Source of the DNA: Iningainema tapete BLCC-T55
GTDB lineage: Bacteria > Cyanobacteriota > Cyanobacteriia > Cyanobacteriales > Nostocaceae
Length of the DNA: 64,000 nucleotides
Direction of reading: 5' to 3'
NCBI RefSeq assembly: GCF_014698965.1
Contig: NZ_JACXAE010000072.1
Location: 124,001 to 188,000, forward strand
The notes under the pieces are model-generated. The model had not been told where the DNA came from, did not search any database, and worked only from the letters and a program-made list of their open reading frames with translations. Position numbers and translations under genes: made by a program. Below, piece after piece: positions 27,359-37,400 of this stretch (position 1 is its first letter; every line of letters starts with the position of its first letter).

Positions 27359-28774
27359 TTAAATATTAATTTCTACAGCAACCTTAGCGTAAGTTAAGCC
27401 AGAAACTTTTTGGCTATCTTGTGCAGGAAGTGCTATTTTTACTTCAACTACTCTGGCATCAATATCTGCTGCTGGATCGGTATTCAATACATCTTTTTTA
27501 CCAATTTTTCTGCCAATCTCAAAGACAGTTCCTTGTATTGTGCCGCTAAAAGCTCCATTATCACTAGTGATTGTAGCTTGTTGTCCAAGACGTACTTGAC
27601 TTATACTATCTTCTGGAACTTCAGCGATAACAACCATTTGATCGGTTCGTCCAATTTCCGCAATCCCATTTGGACTAATACTTTCTCCTGATTTGGTATA
27701 AACTTTTAAAATTTCGCCTGCAATAGGTGCTTTAACATAGCTCAATTTTAGTTGAGCTTGAGCTTTTCTCATTAGTGCGATCGCATTACTAACTTGAGCA
27801 GAGGCAATTTGCAAATCGCTCGGACGTACTTCTTGAAGTCTTCTCAGTTTAGCTCTTTCTTCATCAATTTGTTTTTGTAAAGTTGTAATAACTTTAAGCT
27901 GATTAGCTTTAGCTTCAACAATTTGTTGTTGCACAGTGGTAATAGTTTTTACCTGATTAGCTCTAGCTTCAGCCAGTTGTTGTTGTACACTTGCAATCGC
28001 CTGGGTTCGATTCGCTCTCGCTTCCAACAATTGTTGAGTACTAGTTTCCGCACTTAGCTGTCTTCTGTCGCGCTCCTGCTGGGAAATAGCACCATTCGCA
28101 TATAAGTCTTGATAGCGTCGAGCATCGACTCGGGCATTGTTCGCTTCTGCTCTTACTCGTGCGATTGCAGCTCTTAAAGTATTTTGCTGCCCACTGAGTT
28201 CCGCTTGCAAGCGATTAACCGTTGCTTTTTGGGCAAGTGTTTCCCCTTGTAACTGTGCCTGCAAACGCGCAATTGTCGCCAAAGTTGCATCCCTCTCTGC
28301 ACGCAACTGCGCCTCTAGCCTTGCAATCACTGCTTGTTGAGCCTGAATATTTCTTGGTGAGCCAACTTTGACATTTGCCAAATTACCACGAGACTCTTCC
28401 AGTTTAGCTTTTGCTTCGTCAACTACAGCTTGATTACTAGTAAAATTATCTAAAATTGCTATTATTTGACCTTTTTGTACTCTCTCTCCCTCCTTGACAA
28501 CAATTTCTTCAACTCGTGATGACATTTGCAACCCAGAAGTTGGCGCTGATAGTTTAATTACTTCTCCTCGCGGCTCCAAACGCCCCACAGCATTTATAGT
28601 GTTTGCCATTGGCGCACTACTTACAGGTGCTGGTACTTGTTGAATCTGCTCAATTTTGGCACGAGCTAGTATCCCAGCAGTAATTACTAATGGTAAAATA
28701 GGCACTACCCACCATATATTGGGTTTCTCAAGTGCTTGCTCTGTTGACCTTACCTGTTCGCTCACCCTTGACAT
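27359..28774 (-). CDS. devB: DevB-family membrane fusion (HlyD) protein
   Basis: The 471-residue periplasmic adaptor has one N-terminal membrane anchor (about residues 22-40, VVPILPLVITAGILA), a biotinyl-lipoyl strand (VEEIVVKEGERVQKGQIIAIL), a very long alpha-hairpin (about 110-320, rich in Ala/Gln/Arg) with internal repeats such as TTVQQQIVEAKANQ, and the second lipoyl/beta-barrel half (VKAPIAGEILKVYTKSGE). It connects the DevCA pump to outer-membrane TolC/HgdD. It is first in the operon, directly after an NtcA-type promoter. Confidence 0.94.
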   Translation of the reverse strand: MSRVSEQVRSTEQALEKPNIWWVVPILPLVITAGILARAKIEQIQQVPAPVSSAPMANTINAVGRLEPRGEVIKLSAPTSGLQMSSRVEEIVVKEGERVQKGQIIAILDNFTSNQAVVDEAKAKLEESRGNLANVKVGSPRNIQAQQAVIARLEAQLRAERDATLATIARLQAQLQGETLAQKATVNRLQAELSGQQNTLRAAIARVRAEANNARVDARRYQDLYANGAISQQERDRRQLSAETSTQQLLEARANRTQAIASVQQQLAEARANQVKTITTVQQQIVEAKANQLKVITTLQKQIDEERAKLRRLQEVRPSDLQIASAQVSNAIALMRKAQAQLKLSYVKAPIAGEILKVYTKSGESISPNGIAEIGRTDQMVVIAEVPEDSISQVRLGQQATITSDNGAFSGTIQGTVFEIGRKIGKKDVLNTDPAADIDARVVEVKIALPAQDSQKVSGLTYAKVAVEINI

Positions 28775-28879
28775 ATTAATTTGCCTATTTGTCTAAATTT
28801 ATTGTCTTATACCCACAAAGACAAATCAGCTTTTTTGCCTACTGCGGTTGTGTGACTCAATTTTATTTTTGCTAAATGA

Positions 28880-28921
28880 ATTCTAGCTTTATAAGTTTTA
28901 GGAAAACGTAACAGAGCCTAC
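28880..28921 (-). promoter_or_regulatory. NtcA-activated class II promoter of devBCA
   Basis: GTA-N8-TAC is at 28908-28921. On the minus strand it is followed by exactly 22 nt and then TAGAAT (28880-28885), fitting the canonical GTAN8TAC-N22/23-TAN3T nitrogen-control promoter. It is about 106 bp upstream of devB. Anabaena devBCA is known to be NtcA-dependent. Visible directly; binding is inferred. Confidence 0.85.
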
Positions 28922-29014
28922 AGTTGAAGAGATGAAACAGGGAAAGAGCAAAAGTAAAAACACCAAAATTTCTTTTACCTTTTCCCTGCTCAGTGTAGAT
29001 TAATTAAGAAATTA

Positions 29015-29752
29015 TTAATTAGGCAAATCGAACAAAACTGTAGTCATATAATTTTCTGCCCAATCAGAACCAAAGGCTTTTTCGAGAACGCGACGAGTTT
29101 TATCGTTTTGTTGCTGGTTGATACAATAGTTTTGTTGTCCGGCAAGAATTTGTTTAGCTGTCTCCGGTGATACTGGTTGAGAGTTGACTGCTATACTACA
29201 ATGAATTTCTAAAAAATCTCTTACTCGTTCCAGAAATAACATTTCTTCTTCTTGATGAGCCGGACGAATGAATATGCAAAATTCCGAAAATATATTTCCC
29301 CATTCTGGTAATTCACGCGGTTGAGAAAAATTGAGTTTTTCTAATTTTAACAGTTGCAAAGTATACGTTTCTGGTAAACTATGATTAGCTCTAACGGTCG
29401 AAAGATCAGCGATCGCCGCACTAATTTGTCCTCTTCCCCCAACTAAATCACAACCAAACATTGGTAAATCATACTCTGGACGGGGAAACATAACGCAGTG
29501 TAAAATATCGAGCATTTGACCGACTTTTGCCAGTTCTAGATGCATTTTGCGGAACTGGGGTGTTTGATAGCAACGGTTCTCAATCGTTAGTTTCTCACCT
29601 TCTAATCTACCTTCCACATACCCCAGTTCCGCAGGCAAGTGGTAGGGCGATAAGTCTAAATGCTTATGCCAAACTGCTTCAATACAATCAGCTAGTTGAC
29701 GAATTAGGGAATGTTGCTGTTGTCGTAGTGAAGAGGTAGAAGTTAGTGACAT
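29015..29752 (-). CDS. pcyA: Phycocyanobilin:ferredoxin oxidoreductase
   Basis: The start is ATG 29752 ([13 protein letters not shown]), giving 245 residues, the normal PcyA length. An upstream frame adds unlike sequence. It reduces biliverdin IXalpha by four electrons to phycocyanobilin using ferredoxin, supplying phycobilisome and phytochrome chromophore. Recognisable segments are [33 protein letters not shown] (landmark: [15 protein letters not shown], with the catalytic His in ILHCVMFP and Asp in GCDL) and the C-terminal LFDLPN. It is 59 bp downstream of a co-oriented ABC ATPase gene. Confidence 0.95.
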   Translation of the reverse strand: MSLTSTSSLRQQQHSLIRQLADCIEAVWHKHLDLSPYHLPAELGYVEGRLEGEKLTIENRCYQTPQFRKMHLELAKVGQMLDILHCVMFPRPEYDLPMFGCDLVGGRGQISAAIADLSTVRANHSLPETYTLQLLKLEKLNFSQPRELPEWGNIFSEFCIFIRPAHQEEEMLFLERVRDFLEIHCSIAVNSQPVSPETAKQILAGQQNYCINQQQNDKTRRVLEKAFGSDWAENYMTTVLFDLPN

Positions 29753-29811
29753 ATCTAGAAGTGGGGAAGATTTACTAGTTTTTAGTTTACAACTGCCCAC
29801 CATGCCACGCA

Positions 29812-30498
29812 TCAAAATATTGTAGAGACGCCCCGGTGGGGCGTCTCCACATTGGTATTCAATGACATCGGATCTACTGATGTTAGTTCACCCCTGTTGA
29901 TAGTCCAGCAAAAATCAGCGATCGCTAGTAAATCTCCAGCATCGTGAGTGACAACCAACAGTGTCCAATCTTGTTTCAATTTTGCCAGTAAATTTACCAG
30001 TTGTTGACGCATTGACCAATCCAATCCGGCTGTTGGTTCATCTAACAACAGTACATTGGGCTGACGAATTAATTGTACTGCCAAAGCTAAGCGTCGCTGC
30101 TGACCCCCGCTTAAAGCATGAGGAGGAGTACTGAACGATAGATGTTCTAATCCCACTTCACCCAAAGCTTTTTTAACTTGCTCTGTGCCTAACTCTGGAT
30201 GTCCCAAGCGCAATTCTTCTAAAACAGTACTACCACAAAAATGGCGTTCCGGAAACTGAAACACCAACCCTGCTAATTGTTGCAACTGTTCGGCGATGAG
30301 TGGTTGTTCGCGCCAATACACAGAACCAGATGTGGGTTCTGCTAATCCAGACAATATTTCTAGTAACGTACTCTTACCTGAACCACTTGGTCCGATAATT
30401 AGACCTAGCTTTTGTGGTGTTAATTCCAGGTTAATTGATTTGAGAATCGCGGTTGGGCAAGCCGTAGGGTGATACGTTAGATTTCTAAGATAGAGCAT
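29812..30498 (-). CDS. ABC transporter ATPase (ECF/CbiO-like)
   Basis: The 228-residue ATPase has Walker [27 protein letters not shown], Walker [13 protein letters not shown] and switch VTHDAGD. The Q-loop reads [13 protein letters not shown], with the FPE motif of energy-coupling-factor (EcfA/CbiO) ATPases. No S- or T-component is adjacent, which is common for group II ECF transporters in cyanobacteria. The last dozen residues ([12 protein letters not shown]) are encoded by dispersed palindrome copy 5, so the native C-terminus has been replaced or extended. Confidence 0.88.
   Translation of the reverse strand: MLYLRNLTYHPTACPTAILKSINLELTPQKLGLIIGPSGSGKSTLLEILSGLAEPTSGSVYWREQPLIAEQLQQLAGLVFQFPERHFCGSTVLEELRLGHPELGTEQVKKALGEVGLEHLSFSTPPHALSGGQQRRLALAVQLIRQPNVLLLDEPTAGLDWSMRQQLVNLLAKLKQDWTLLVVTHDAGDLLAIADFCWTINRGELTSVDPMSLNTNVETPHRGVSTIF
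29822..29850. repeat. Dispersed palindrome, copy 5, forming the 3' end of the ABC ATPase gene
   Basis: GTAGAGACGCCCC and GGGGCGTCTCCAC arms. It lies inside the last codons of the gene at 29812-30498. Confidence 0.9.
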
Positions 30499-30779
30499 TT
30501 GTTAATTTTACTGTGAAAGTCAGCCACTTACCTATAAATACACTGCCATTAATAGCAAAGTTCCGAATCATTAATGATTTGCCTACGTTCATTGCTCCAA
30601 AAATCCACAATTGTGGCATTATCATGGAAGCGATCGCCACACAGGGTGTGGGAACTTGGAAAAAATACGGTCGTCGATCTGTGTAAATTTTAATTTTACG
30701 CTTATGCGATTTTTGCAGCAATACATATATTTTACGTACTAAATTAAACATATACAACCGTAATTATTCTGAAGGAAAA

Positions 30780-31694
30780 ATGGTAAATCAGTTTGCACTG
30801 CCACCAATAGTCTCTGCAATTGCTAACCTCTCTAAGGTAGCATTGACAGCAGCAATTGCATTTAATGTGTGGGTGAGTCCTTCTCTAGGGGCAGATCCTT
30901 TCCGTACCAACGAAGCGCGTAAAATTGGCGACCAAACAGAAGCAGCATTCAAAGCTATTTTCTCTCAGGGTGACTATCAAACGGCAGACCGCTATTTGCA
31001 ACAAGCACTATCGACGGAACCAAATGAACCTTTAGCCAATGCCATGAAGGCTTCTATGGCTTATACAAATAAGGATTGGAGTACACTAGAAACCTACAGT
31101 AAGAAAACCTTAGAAACAGCAGAAAAGCTAATTCCCAAAGATCCATTGCGTGGTAATTTGTATACTGCTGTAGGTCATTTTTTAGCAGGAGCATTAATCC
31201 TTCAGCGCGAGGGTACACTTAGCGGTGCGCCCCAAGCTCTAAATCGGTTGAATCTAGTATACCAACATTTAGATCGAGCCGAAGCTGTTTCCGCAAAAGA
31301 CCCAGAACTGAACTTAATCAAAGGTTATATGGATTTGATGATTGCCGTTAACCTGCCTTTTGCTAATGCCGATCAAGCAATTGAACGGTTGGACAAAAAT
31401 GCTGCACCTAGATATCTAGTAGATAGAGGTCTAGCTCTGGCGTACCGAGATTTAAAACAGTACGCTCAGGCATTGGAGTATGCTAATCGTGCCATAAAGA
31501 TAACTAGCAATAATCCAGAATTGTATTATCTTAAAGCCCAGATCCTCAAAGAACAAGCAAAAAAAGAGAAAAATCAGCAGCTCATGCAGGAAGCGCTGAG
31601 TAACTTTGATACAGCATTAGCGAAGAAATCTCAACTACCAGCAGATTTGGTCAAACAAATTGAGCGAGAAAGGCGCAATGCAGTTAATAATTAA
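30780..31694 (+). CDS. Exported TPR-repeat protein (Sll0314-like)
   Basis: The 304-residue protein has an N-terminal signal or anchor (LSKVALTAAIAFNVWVSPSLGA). TPR-like helical pairs follow (AAFKAIFSQGDYQTADRYLQQAL; YLVDRGLALAYRDLKQYAQAL; YYLKAQILKEQAKKE). The cyanobacterial Sll0314 family is conserved but uncharacterised and probably a periplasmic or thylakoid-lumen scaffold. RBS GAAGGA lies immediately upstream of ATG 30780. The 280-bp region before it has no convincing gene on either strand. Confidence 0.82.
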   Translation: MVNQFALPPIVSAIANLSKVALTAAIAFNVWVSPSLGADPFRTNEARKIGDQTEAAFKAIFSQGDYQTADRYLQQALSTEPNEPLANAMKASMAYTNKDWSTLETYSKKTLETAEKLIPKDPLRGNLYTAVGHFLAGALILQREGTLSGAPQALNRLNLVYQHLDRAEAVSAKDPELNLIKGYMDLMIAVNLPFANADQAIERLDKNAAPRYLVDRGLALAYRDLKQYAQALEYANRAIKITSNNPELYYLKAQILKEQAKKEKNQQLMQEALSNFDTALAKKSQLPADLVKQIERERRNAVNN

Positions 31695-31721
31695 AAAGTG
31701 TAATTTTAATGATTGACCCGA

Positions 31722-32177
31722 ATGCAGGTACAATTCCGTGAGTTTAATGCTTTTGATGTGTGGATTTGGCTGAAGTTCAGCACAATTCCTTCAGAGCGCG
31801 AAAAGCAGTATGTGGAAGAAGTTTTCAATTCCTGGTTTTATCTGGGTAAGTTGGGTGCATTTAATGCGGAAAACCTCCAGGTACAAGAAACGGGATTGGA
31901 TCTGAGTTACATGAATTACGATTCAGAAGGTTATGATAAGAGCCTATTGGCGCTGATGCACAATATGGGGGCGTTTGAGTATGAGAGAACATGGGGGCGA
32001 TGCTGGTTTGACTTGGGAACTTCTGATGCGATCGCTCTAGATATTTTAATTAACGCCCTCAAACAACTTAGTCAAGAATATGTGACTATTGAGCAATTGT
32101 ACATCGGCGGCGAAAATGAAGATTGGCCCGTAGAGGATAGTGAGAGCCGTCCTTCGTTTATATACGACGATAACTAG
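31722..32177 (+). CDS. DUF3531 family protein
   Basis: The 151-residue protein starts at ATG 31722 (MQVQFREFNAFDVWIWLKF). It belongs to the DUF3531 family, conserved in cyanobacteria and plant plastids. FNSWFYLGKLGAFN and ERTWGRCWFDLGTSDAIALD are diagnostic. The function is unknown; it is soluble and rich in aromatic residues. It is followed 10 bp later by a NUDIX gene on the same strand. Confidence 0.85.
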   Translation: MQVQFREFNAFDVWIWLKFSTIPSEREKQYVEEVFNSWFYLGKLGAFNAENLQVQETGLDLSYMNYDSEGYDKSLLALMHNMGAFEYERTWGRCWFDLGTSDAIALDILINALKQLSQEYVTIEQLYIGGENEDWPVEDSESRPSFIYDDN

Positions 32178-32187
32178 AGCAACCACC

Positions 32188-32619
32188 ATGCACAAACCAG
32201 GGGAAATTCGTGTTCTTGTCTTGGGATTGATTCAAGATGGCGAACGTATCTTCATCTCAGAAGGCTACGATCCAGTTAAGCAGCAAACTTTTTACCGTGC
32301 TATGGGCGGTGGTGTAGACTTTGGTGAAACAAGTGTTACCGCTCTCAAACGAGAATTCCAAGAAGAAATTCAAGCAGAATTAACAAATATTCACTATTTG
32401 GGCTGTATAGAAAATATTTTCACTTTCAACGGTCAACCAGGTCACGAAATTATCCAATTATACAAGTGCGACTTTGCCGAGCCAAAGTTTTATCAACTAG
32501 AAAAAATTGTGTTTAACGAAGGTGAGAGACAAAAAACAGCACTGTGGGTAGAAGTTAACCGCTTTAAATCAGGAGAATTGCGCCTAGTACCAGAGCAGTT
32601 TTTTGATTATTTGTCATAG
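32188..32619 (+). CDS. NUDIX hydrolase
   Basis: The preferred start is ATG 32188; an upstream frame overlaps the DUF3531 gene. The NUDIX box GGGVDFGETSVTALKREFQEEI is complete (G-x5-E-x7-REFQEE), so a Mg2+-dependent pyrophosphohydrolase is expected. At 143 residues it is a minimal domain. The substrate is unknown. It forms a likely two-gene unit with the DUF3531 gene. Confidence 0.9.
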   Translation: MHKPGEIRVLVLGLIQDGERIFISEGYDPVKQQTFYRAMGGGVDFGETSVTALKREFQEEIQAELTNIHYLGCIENIFTFNGQPGHEIIQLYKCDFAEPKFYQLEKIVFNEGERQKTALWVEVNRFKSGELRLVPEQFFDYLS

Positions 32620-32684
32620 CACACCCCACCATCGCACGCCCCACCATCGCCCACCCCACCATCGCACGCACGCCCTATCACGAG
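32620..32684. repeat. Tandem CCCCACCATCGCACG repeat
   Basis: About three imperfect copies of a 15-16 bp unit (CACCCCACCATCGC...) lie directly after the NUDIX stop. It is a local slippage-type tandem repeat. Confidence 0.75.
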
Positions 32685-32786
32685 TACAGGCAGTGAGTTT
32701 GGGATTATGTCAAAAAGTCTTAAAATAATCTTAACTTCTGCCAAATTACTCGACCTTCAATACACACGTACCACCCAGGAAACATT

Positions 32787-34376
32787 ATGGCTATAGGCTA
32801 CGTTGCGCTTGTACTTCATGCACATTTGCCCTTTGTACGTCACCCGGAAAGTGACTATGTGTTAGAAGAAGAATGGCTCTATGAAGCCATTACAGAAACT
32901 TATATTCCTTTACTGCGAGTATTTGAAGGTTTAAAGCGAGATGGTGTTGACTTTAAACTCACTATGAGCATGACGCCACCTTTGGTAACGATGCTCCGCG
33001 ATCCTTTGTTACAAGAACGCTATGACGAACACTTAGCTAAGTTAGAAGAACTTGTAGAACTGGAGGCTGAGCATAATGCCCATAATGGTCATATCCGCTA
33101 TTTAGCTGAGTTTTATATCAGCGAGTTCAAGGCGATCCGAGAAGTTTGGGAAAGATATAACGGTGACTTAGTAACGGCTTTTAAGCAGTTCCAAGATACG
33201 AATAATCTAGAAATTATAACATGCGGTGCTACTCACGGCTACTTGCCTTTAATGAAAATGTATCCCCAAGCAGTGTGGGCGCAAATTAAAGTAGCTTGTG
33301 AACACTATGAAGAAGTATTTGGAATACCACCTAGAGGTATTTGGCTACCGGAATGCGCTTACTATGAAGGTGTGGAGCGAATGTTAGCCGATTCAGGTTT
33401 ACGTTACTTTCTTACCGATGGACATGGTATTCTTTATGCCCGTCCCCGTCCCCGTTTTGGTACTTATGCTCCTATTTTTACAGAAACTGGTGTCGCGGCT
33501 TTTGGTCGCGATCATGAATCTTCTCAACAAGTTTGGTCTTCTGAGGTAGGATATCCTGGTGCACCAGAATACCGCGAGTTTTACAAAGACTTGGGTTGGG
33601 AAGCAGAATATGAATATATCAAGCCCTTCATTATGCCGAATGGGCAACGTAAAAATACGGGGATTAAGTATCATAAAATTACAGGACGCGGTTTAGGACT
33701 GGGAGATAAGGCACTCTATGACCCCTACTGGGCAAGGGAAAAAGCAGCCGAACACGCTGCCAATTTCATGTATAATCGAGAGCAACAAGCAGGGCATCTG
33801 TATGGTATAATGCACAGACCACCAATTATTGTTTCTCCTTATGATGCTGAGTTGTTTGGACATTGGTGGTATGAAGGTCCGTGGTTCATCGATTATTTGT
33901 TCCGCAAGTCATGGTATGATCAAAAAACTTATCAAATGACTCACTTGGCTGATTATCTACGTGCAGAACCAACTCAGCAAGTATGTCGTCCTTCTCAATC
34001 TAGTTGGGGTTACAAAGGATTTCACGAGTACTGGTTAAATGAAACAAATGCGTGGATTTACCCACATTTGCATAAAGCAGCAGAACGGATGATTGAATTA
34101 GCAAGCACAGAAGCAGCAGATGAGTTGGAATGGAAAGCGCTTAACCAAGCAGCGCGGGAATTGCTTCTAGCACAATCTTCTGACTGGGCGTTTATTATGC
34201 GCACAGGTACAATGGTACCTTATGCGGTAAGAAGGACGCGATCGCACCTCATGCGTTTTAACAAGCTCTACGAAGATGTTAAAATCGGCAAAGTTGATAG
34301 TGGTTGGTTAGAGAAAGTTGAGTCAATGGATAATATCTTCCCGAATATCAACTATCGCGTGTATCGCTCTTTGTAG
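32787..34376 (+). CDS. GH57 1,4-alpha-glucan branching enzyme-like protein
   Basis: The 529-residue protein has the GH57 hallmark start (YVALVLHAHLPFVRHP), the nucleophile region GIWLPECAYYEGVERML (Glu in LPEC), the acid/base region SPYDAELFGHWWYEGP (Asp in YDAE) and a C-terminal DUF1957 helical domain. GH57 branching enzymes introduce alpha-1,6 links into glycogen. Cyanobacteria usually carry one beside GH13 GlgB. Its promoter and first codons are duplicated as a degenerate copy at about 42.84-42.96 kb. It is immediately upstream of the NRPS cluster, but convergent with it and so not co-transcribed. Confidence 0.92.
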   Translation: MAIGYVALVLHAHLPFVRHPESDYVLEEEWLYEAITETYIPLLRVFEGLKRDGVDFKLTMSMTPPLVTMLRDPLLQERYDEHLAKLEELVELEAEHNAHNGHIRYLAEFYISEFKAIREVWERYNGDLVTAFKQFQDTNNLEIITCGATHGYLPLMKMYPQAVWAQIKVACEHYEEVFGIPPRGIWLPECAYYEGVERMLADSGLRYFLTDGHGILYARPRPRFGTYAPIFTETGVAAFGRDHESSQQVWSSEVGYPGAPEYREFYKDLGWEAEYEYIKPFIMPNGQRKNTGIKYHKITGRGLGLGDKALYDPYWAREKAAEHAANFMYNREQQAGHLYGIMHRPPIIVSPYDAELFGHWWYEGPWFIDYLFRKSWYDQKTYQMTHLADYLRAEPTQQVCRPSQSSWGYKGFHEYWLNETNAWIYPHLHKAAERMIELASTEAADELEWKALNQAARELLLAQSSDWAFIMRTGTMVPYAVRRTRSHLMRFNKLYEDVKIGKVDSGWLEKVESMDNIFPNINYRVYRSL

Positions 34377-34432
34377 TTAGCTAAAGTAAAGATGTCTGAG
34401 CGCCGTTTATCAGCGCTCAGAAATATGCGTTA

Positions 34433-37400
34433 CTAAAATTGCGCCAAACATGATTTCAAGCGTTCTGCTACGACTTGTAGATGAGGTTCCAAGATGAATG
34501 TGTAATGATTACCCGGAACATCAATAATTTTGATATCTTCTGCATCCAGAATAGAGAAAAATTCCACCCAGACGAGAGTTGGATCATTCGCCATGATGTG
34601 CTTTTCTCTAGCTCTAAATACGGTGACTTTTCCTGGATATGGCTGTCTCACATAAGAATAAGTTGCTTTGATGGTTCCAACTAACACATCCAGAATGCGT
34701 CGGTTTTGTTGGCTTTGATTTGATGGTGGCAATATCTTGACTTCTTCTGCCTTGTCAAGGATGTAGTTGATTTGTTCGTTAGCACTCAAGTGTTTCATTT
34801 CATCATAAGTTACCAAATTATCTTGACCTAACATTCCGCCAAAATATCGAGAAAGAGCGCCAACCAAATAAGGAGCGTCAATTTTCTTGTTTTTATCCAA
34901 GAGAATTGGCACATAGGAATCTAGTATTGCTAACAAAGATACTTCATATCCTTGTTTGCGTAACTGCTGTGCCATTTCATACGCCACAACTCCTCCAAAT
35001 GACCAACCACCAATTTGATAAGGACCATTCGGCTGAAACTTCTGAATTGCTTGGATATACAGGCTAGCCATATCCTCGACTCGCGTTAAAGGTTCTTCTT
35101 CATAAAATCCTTGCGCTTGTAAGCCATAAAACGGTTGGTCGCCACCTAGATATTGTGCTAATTTGAAGTAGCACATGACATTACCGCCTGCAGGATGTAC
35201 GCAGAAAATCGGAGGTTTGTTACCTTTTGGTTGAATTGGAATCAAGGGAGAGTGATCAAAAGTATCTGTAGCGTCAATTAGGAAAGCAAACTCTTCGATT
35301 GTGGGATTGGTGAGGACTGCTGATAAGGGTAATTCTTTACCAAATTGCTGCCGAATTGCAGCTATTAAGTAGATTGCAGAAAGAGAATTACCACCGATAA
35401 CAAAGAAGTTATCTTTAACACCTATTGGCTGAATGTTTAAAATCTCTGACCAGATTTTTGCCAGTTTTCGTTCAGTATCATTGCGTGGTGGGACAAATTC
35501 ATTTTGTTGGCTGAAACTGTCAACTGTTGGCTTTGGCAAAGCGCGACGGTTGACTTTTCCATTGTCTGTTAATGGTAATGCATCTAATCTCACAAAAGCT
35601 ACTGGTATCATATATTCTGGTAGCTTCTGCTTGAGAAAATCACGCAGAATTTCTGGGGTTGGTTGTTCCTGATTAGTAGTGATATAGGCTACTATTTGTT
35701 TTTCTTCTGACTGTTCGGCACTGGTAATGACAACTGCTTCTCTTACTTGTGGATGCGCAGATAGAGTGTTTTCTATTTCCCCTAATTCGATCCGAAAACC
35801 TCGGATTTTTACTTGATTGTCTATTCGACTAATATATTCAATGTTACCATCATCCAAGTAACGAGCTAAGTCTCCAGTTTTATAAAAACGGGCATTACGT
35901 AAGAAAGGATTAGTGATAAACTTTTGGGCAGTTAGTTCGGAGCGGTTGAGGTAACCGCGTGCTACTCCCACACCTCCTATGTACAATTCGCCCTTGACTC
36001 CTACAGGAACTGGTTGTTGATGCTCATCTAATATGTAAATTTGTGTGTTGGCTATGGGACGACCAATAGGGGCTAAAGCATGAGATAATTTCTCTGCTTC
36101 TACTTTATACACAGTTGACCAAATTGTAGTTTCAGTTGGTCCATATAAATTCCATAACTCTGCTCCTTTTGCTAATAAATGCTTTGCCAACTCATTGGTT
36201 AAGCCTTCGCCGCCGCAGAGAATTTTTAGTTGAGAAGAACCACTCCATCCAGCCGCCAGCAACATCCGCCAACTAGCTGGCGTGGCTTGCATCACCGTAG
36301 CACCTGATGTGTTAATTAGCTCTTTGAGCAATCTACCATCACTAGCTACTTCTCGCTGTGCTAACACCACCGATGCACCCGTGATTAAGGGAAGATATAG
36401 CTCTAGGGCAGCAATATCAAATGATACTGTTGTTACTGCCAGAAGTACATCTGACTCTGTGATTCCGGGTTTGTACTGCATGGATTGTAAGAAATTTACT
36501 ACCGCCCTGTGGGTAATTTCTACTCCTTTCGGTTTACCAGTTGAGCCGGAGGTATAAATAACATAAGCCAGATTTTCGGCGGTTGCACATGGTGCAGGAT
36601 TGGATTGACTATGGGTAGCAATGTTTTCTTGGTGTGTGCGCAAACATACTACTTTCCTGTGTTCATGATGAGCAAATAATTTTTGGCGATCGCTCAGTAA
36701 TACTGGTACTTGAGAATCAGATAAGATTAACTCTAGGCGTTCAAGTGGATAACCAGGATCTAAGGGTAAGTAAGCTGCACCAGCTTTGAGGATACCCAAA
36801 AGTCCTACTAGCATTTCTACAGAACGCTCAATGCAGATGCCAACTAATACCTCTGGTTTAACTCCTAGTGTTTGTAAGTAGTGCGCGAGTTGATTTGCAC
36901 GCTGATTCAGTTCCCGGTAGGTAAGCTGTTCTCCGGCATATGAGACTGCGAGTGCATCTGGTGTTCGTTCTACTTGTGCTTCAATTAATTGGTGGAGACA
37001 GGTAGTTGAATCAAAATCTGTCCCAGTAGCATTCCACTCAACTAGTATTTTTTCTCGTTCGCTTTCACTTAACAATGGTAACTGAGCTACTGACTGTTCT
37101 GGATTTGATACAATACTTTCCAGTAAATTTTGGTAGTGTGCGCTGAACTGAGCGATCGTTGCTGCATTTAACAGATTGCTATTGTATTTAAAGTCACACA
37201 GGAATGAATCAGCAGCCTCAATGACTTTCAAGCTTAAATCAAATTCTACTTTTTCCTGGGGTATTCCCCCATCAAATAGAATTGGCTGACTACAATTCGG
37301 CGGTTGTTTCTGAGTTGCTGTCTTGGATCGATTTACATGGACGAATGCAAATGAAGCTTGACAAATAGGTGAATAACTTGAATTAGACTTTGACTGTAAT

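Noticed and set aside
30485-30757. Minus-strand 90-codon frame upstream of the ABC ATPase
   Set aside because: It overlaps the ATPase start, has no family resemblance and odd composition; most likely non-coding.
32620-32684. Possible CRISPR array
   Set aside because: The direct repeats are about 15 bp, contiguous and without spacers; it is a simple tandem repeat. No CRISPR array is seen anywhere in the window.
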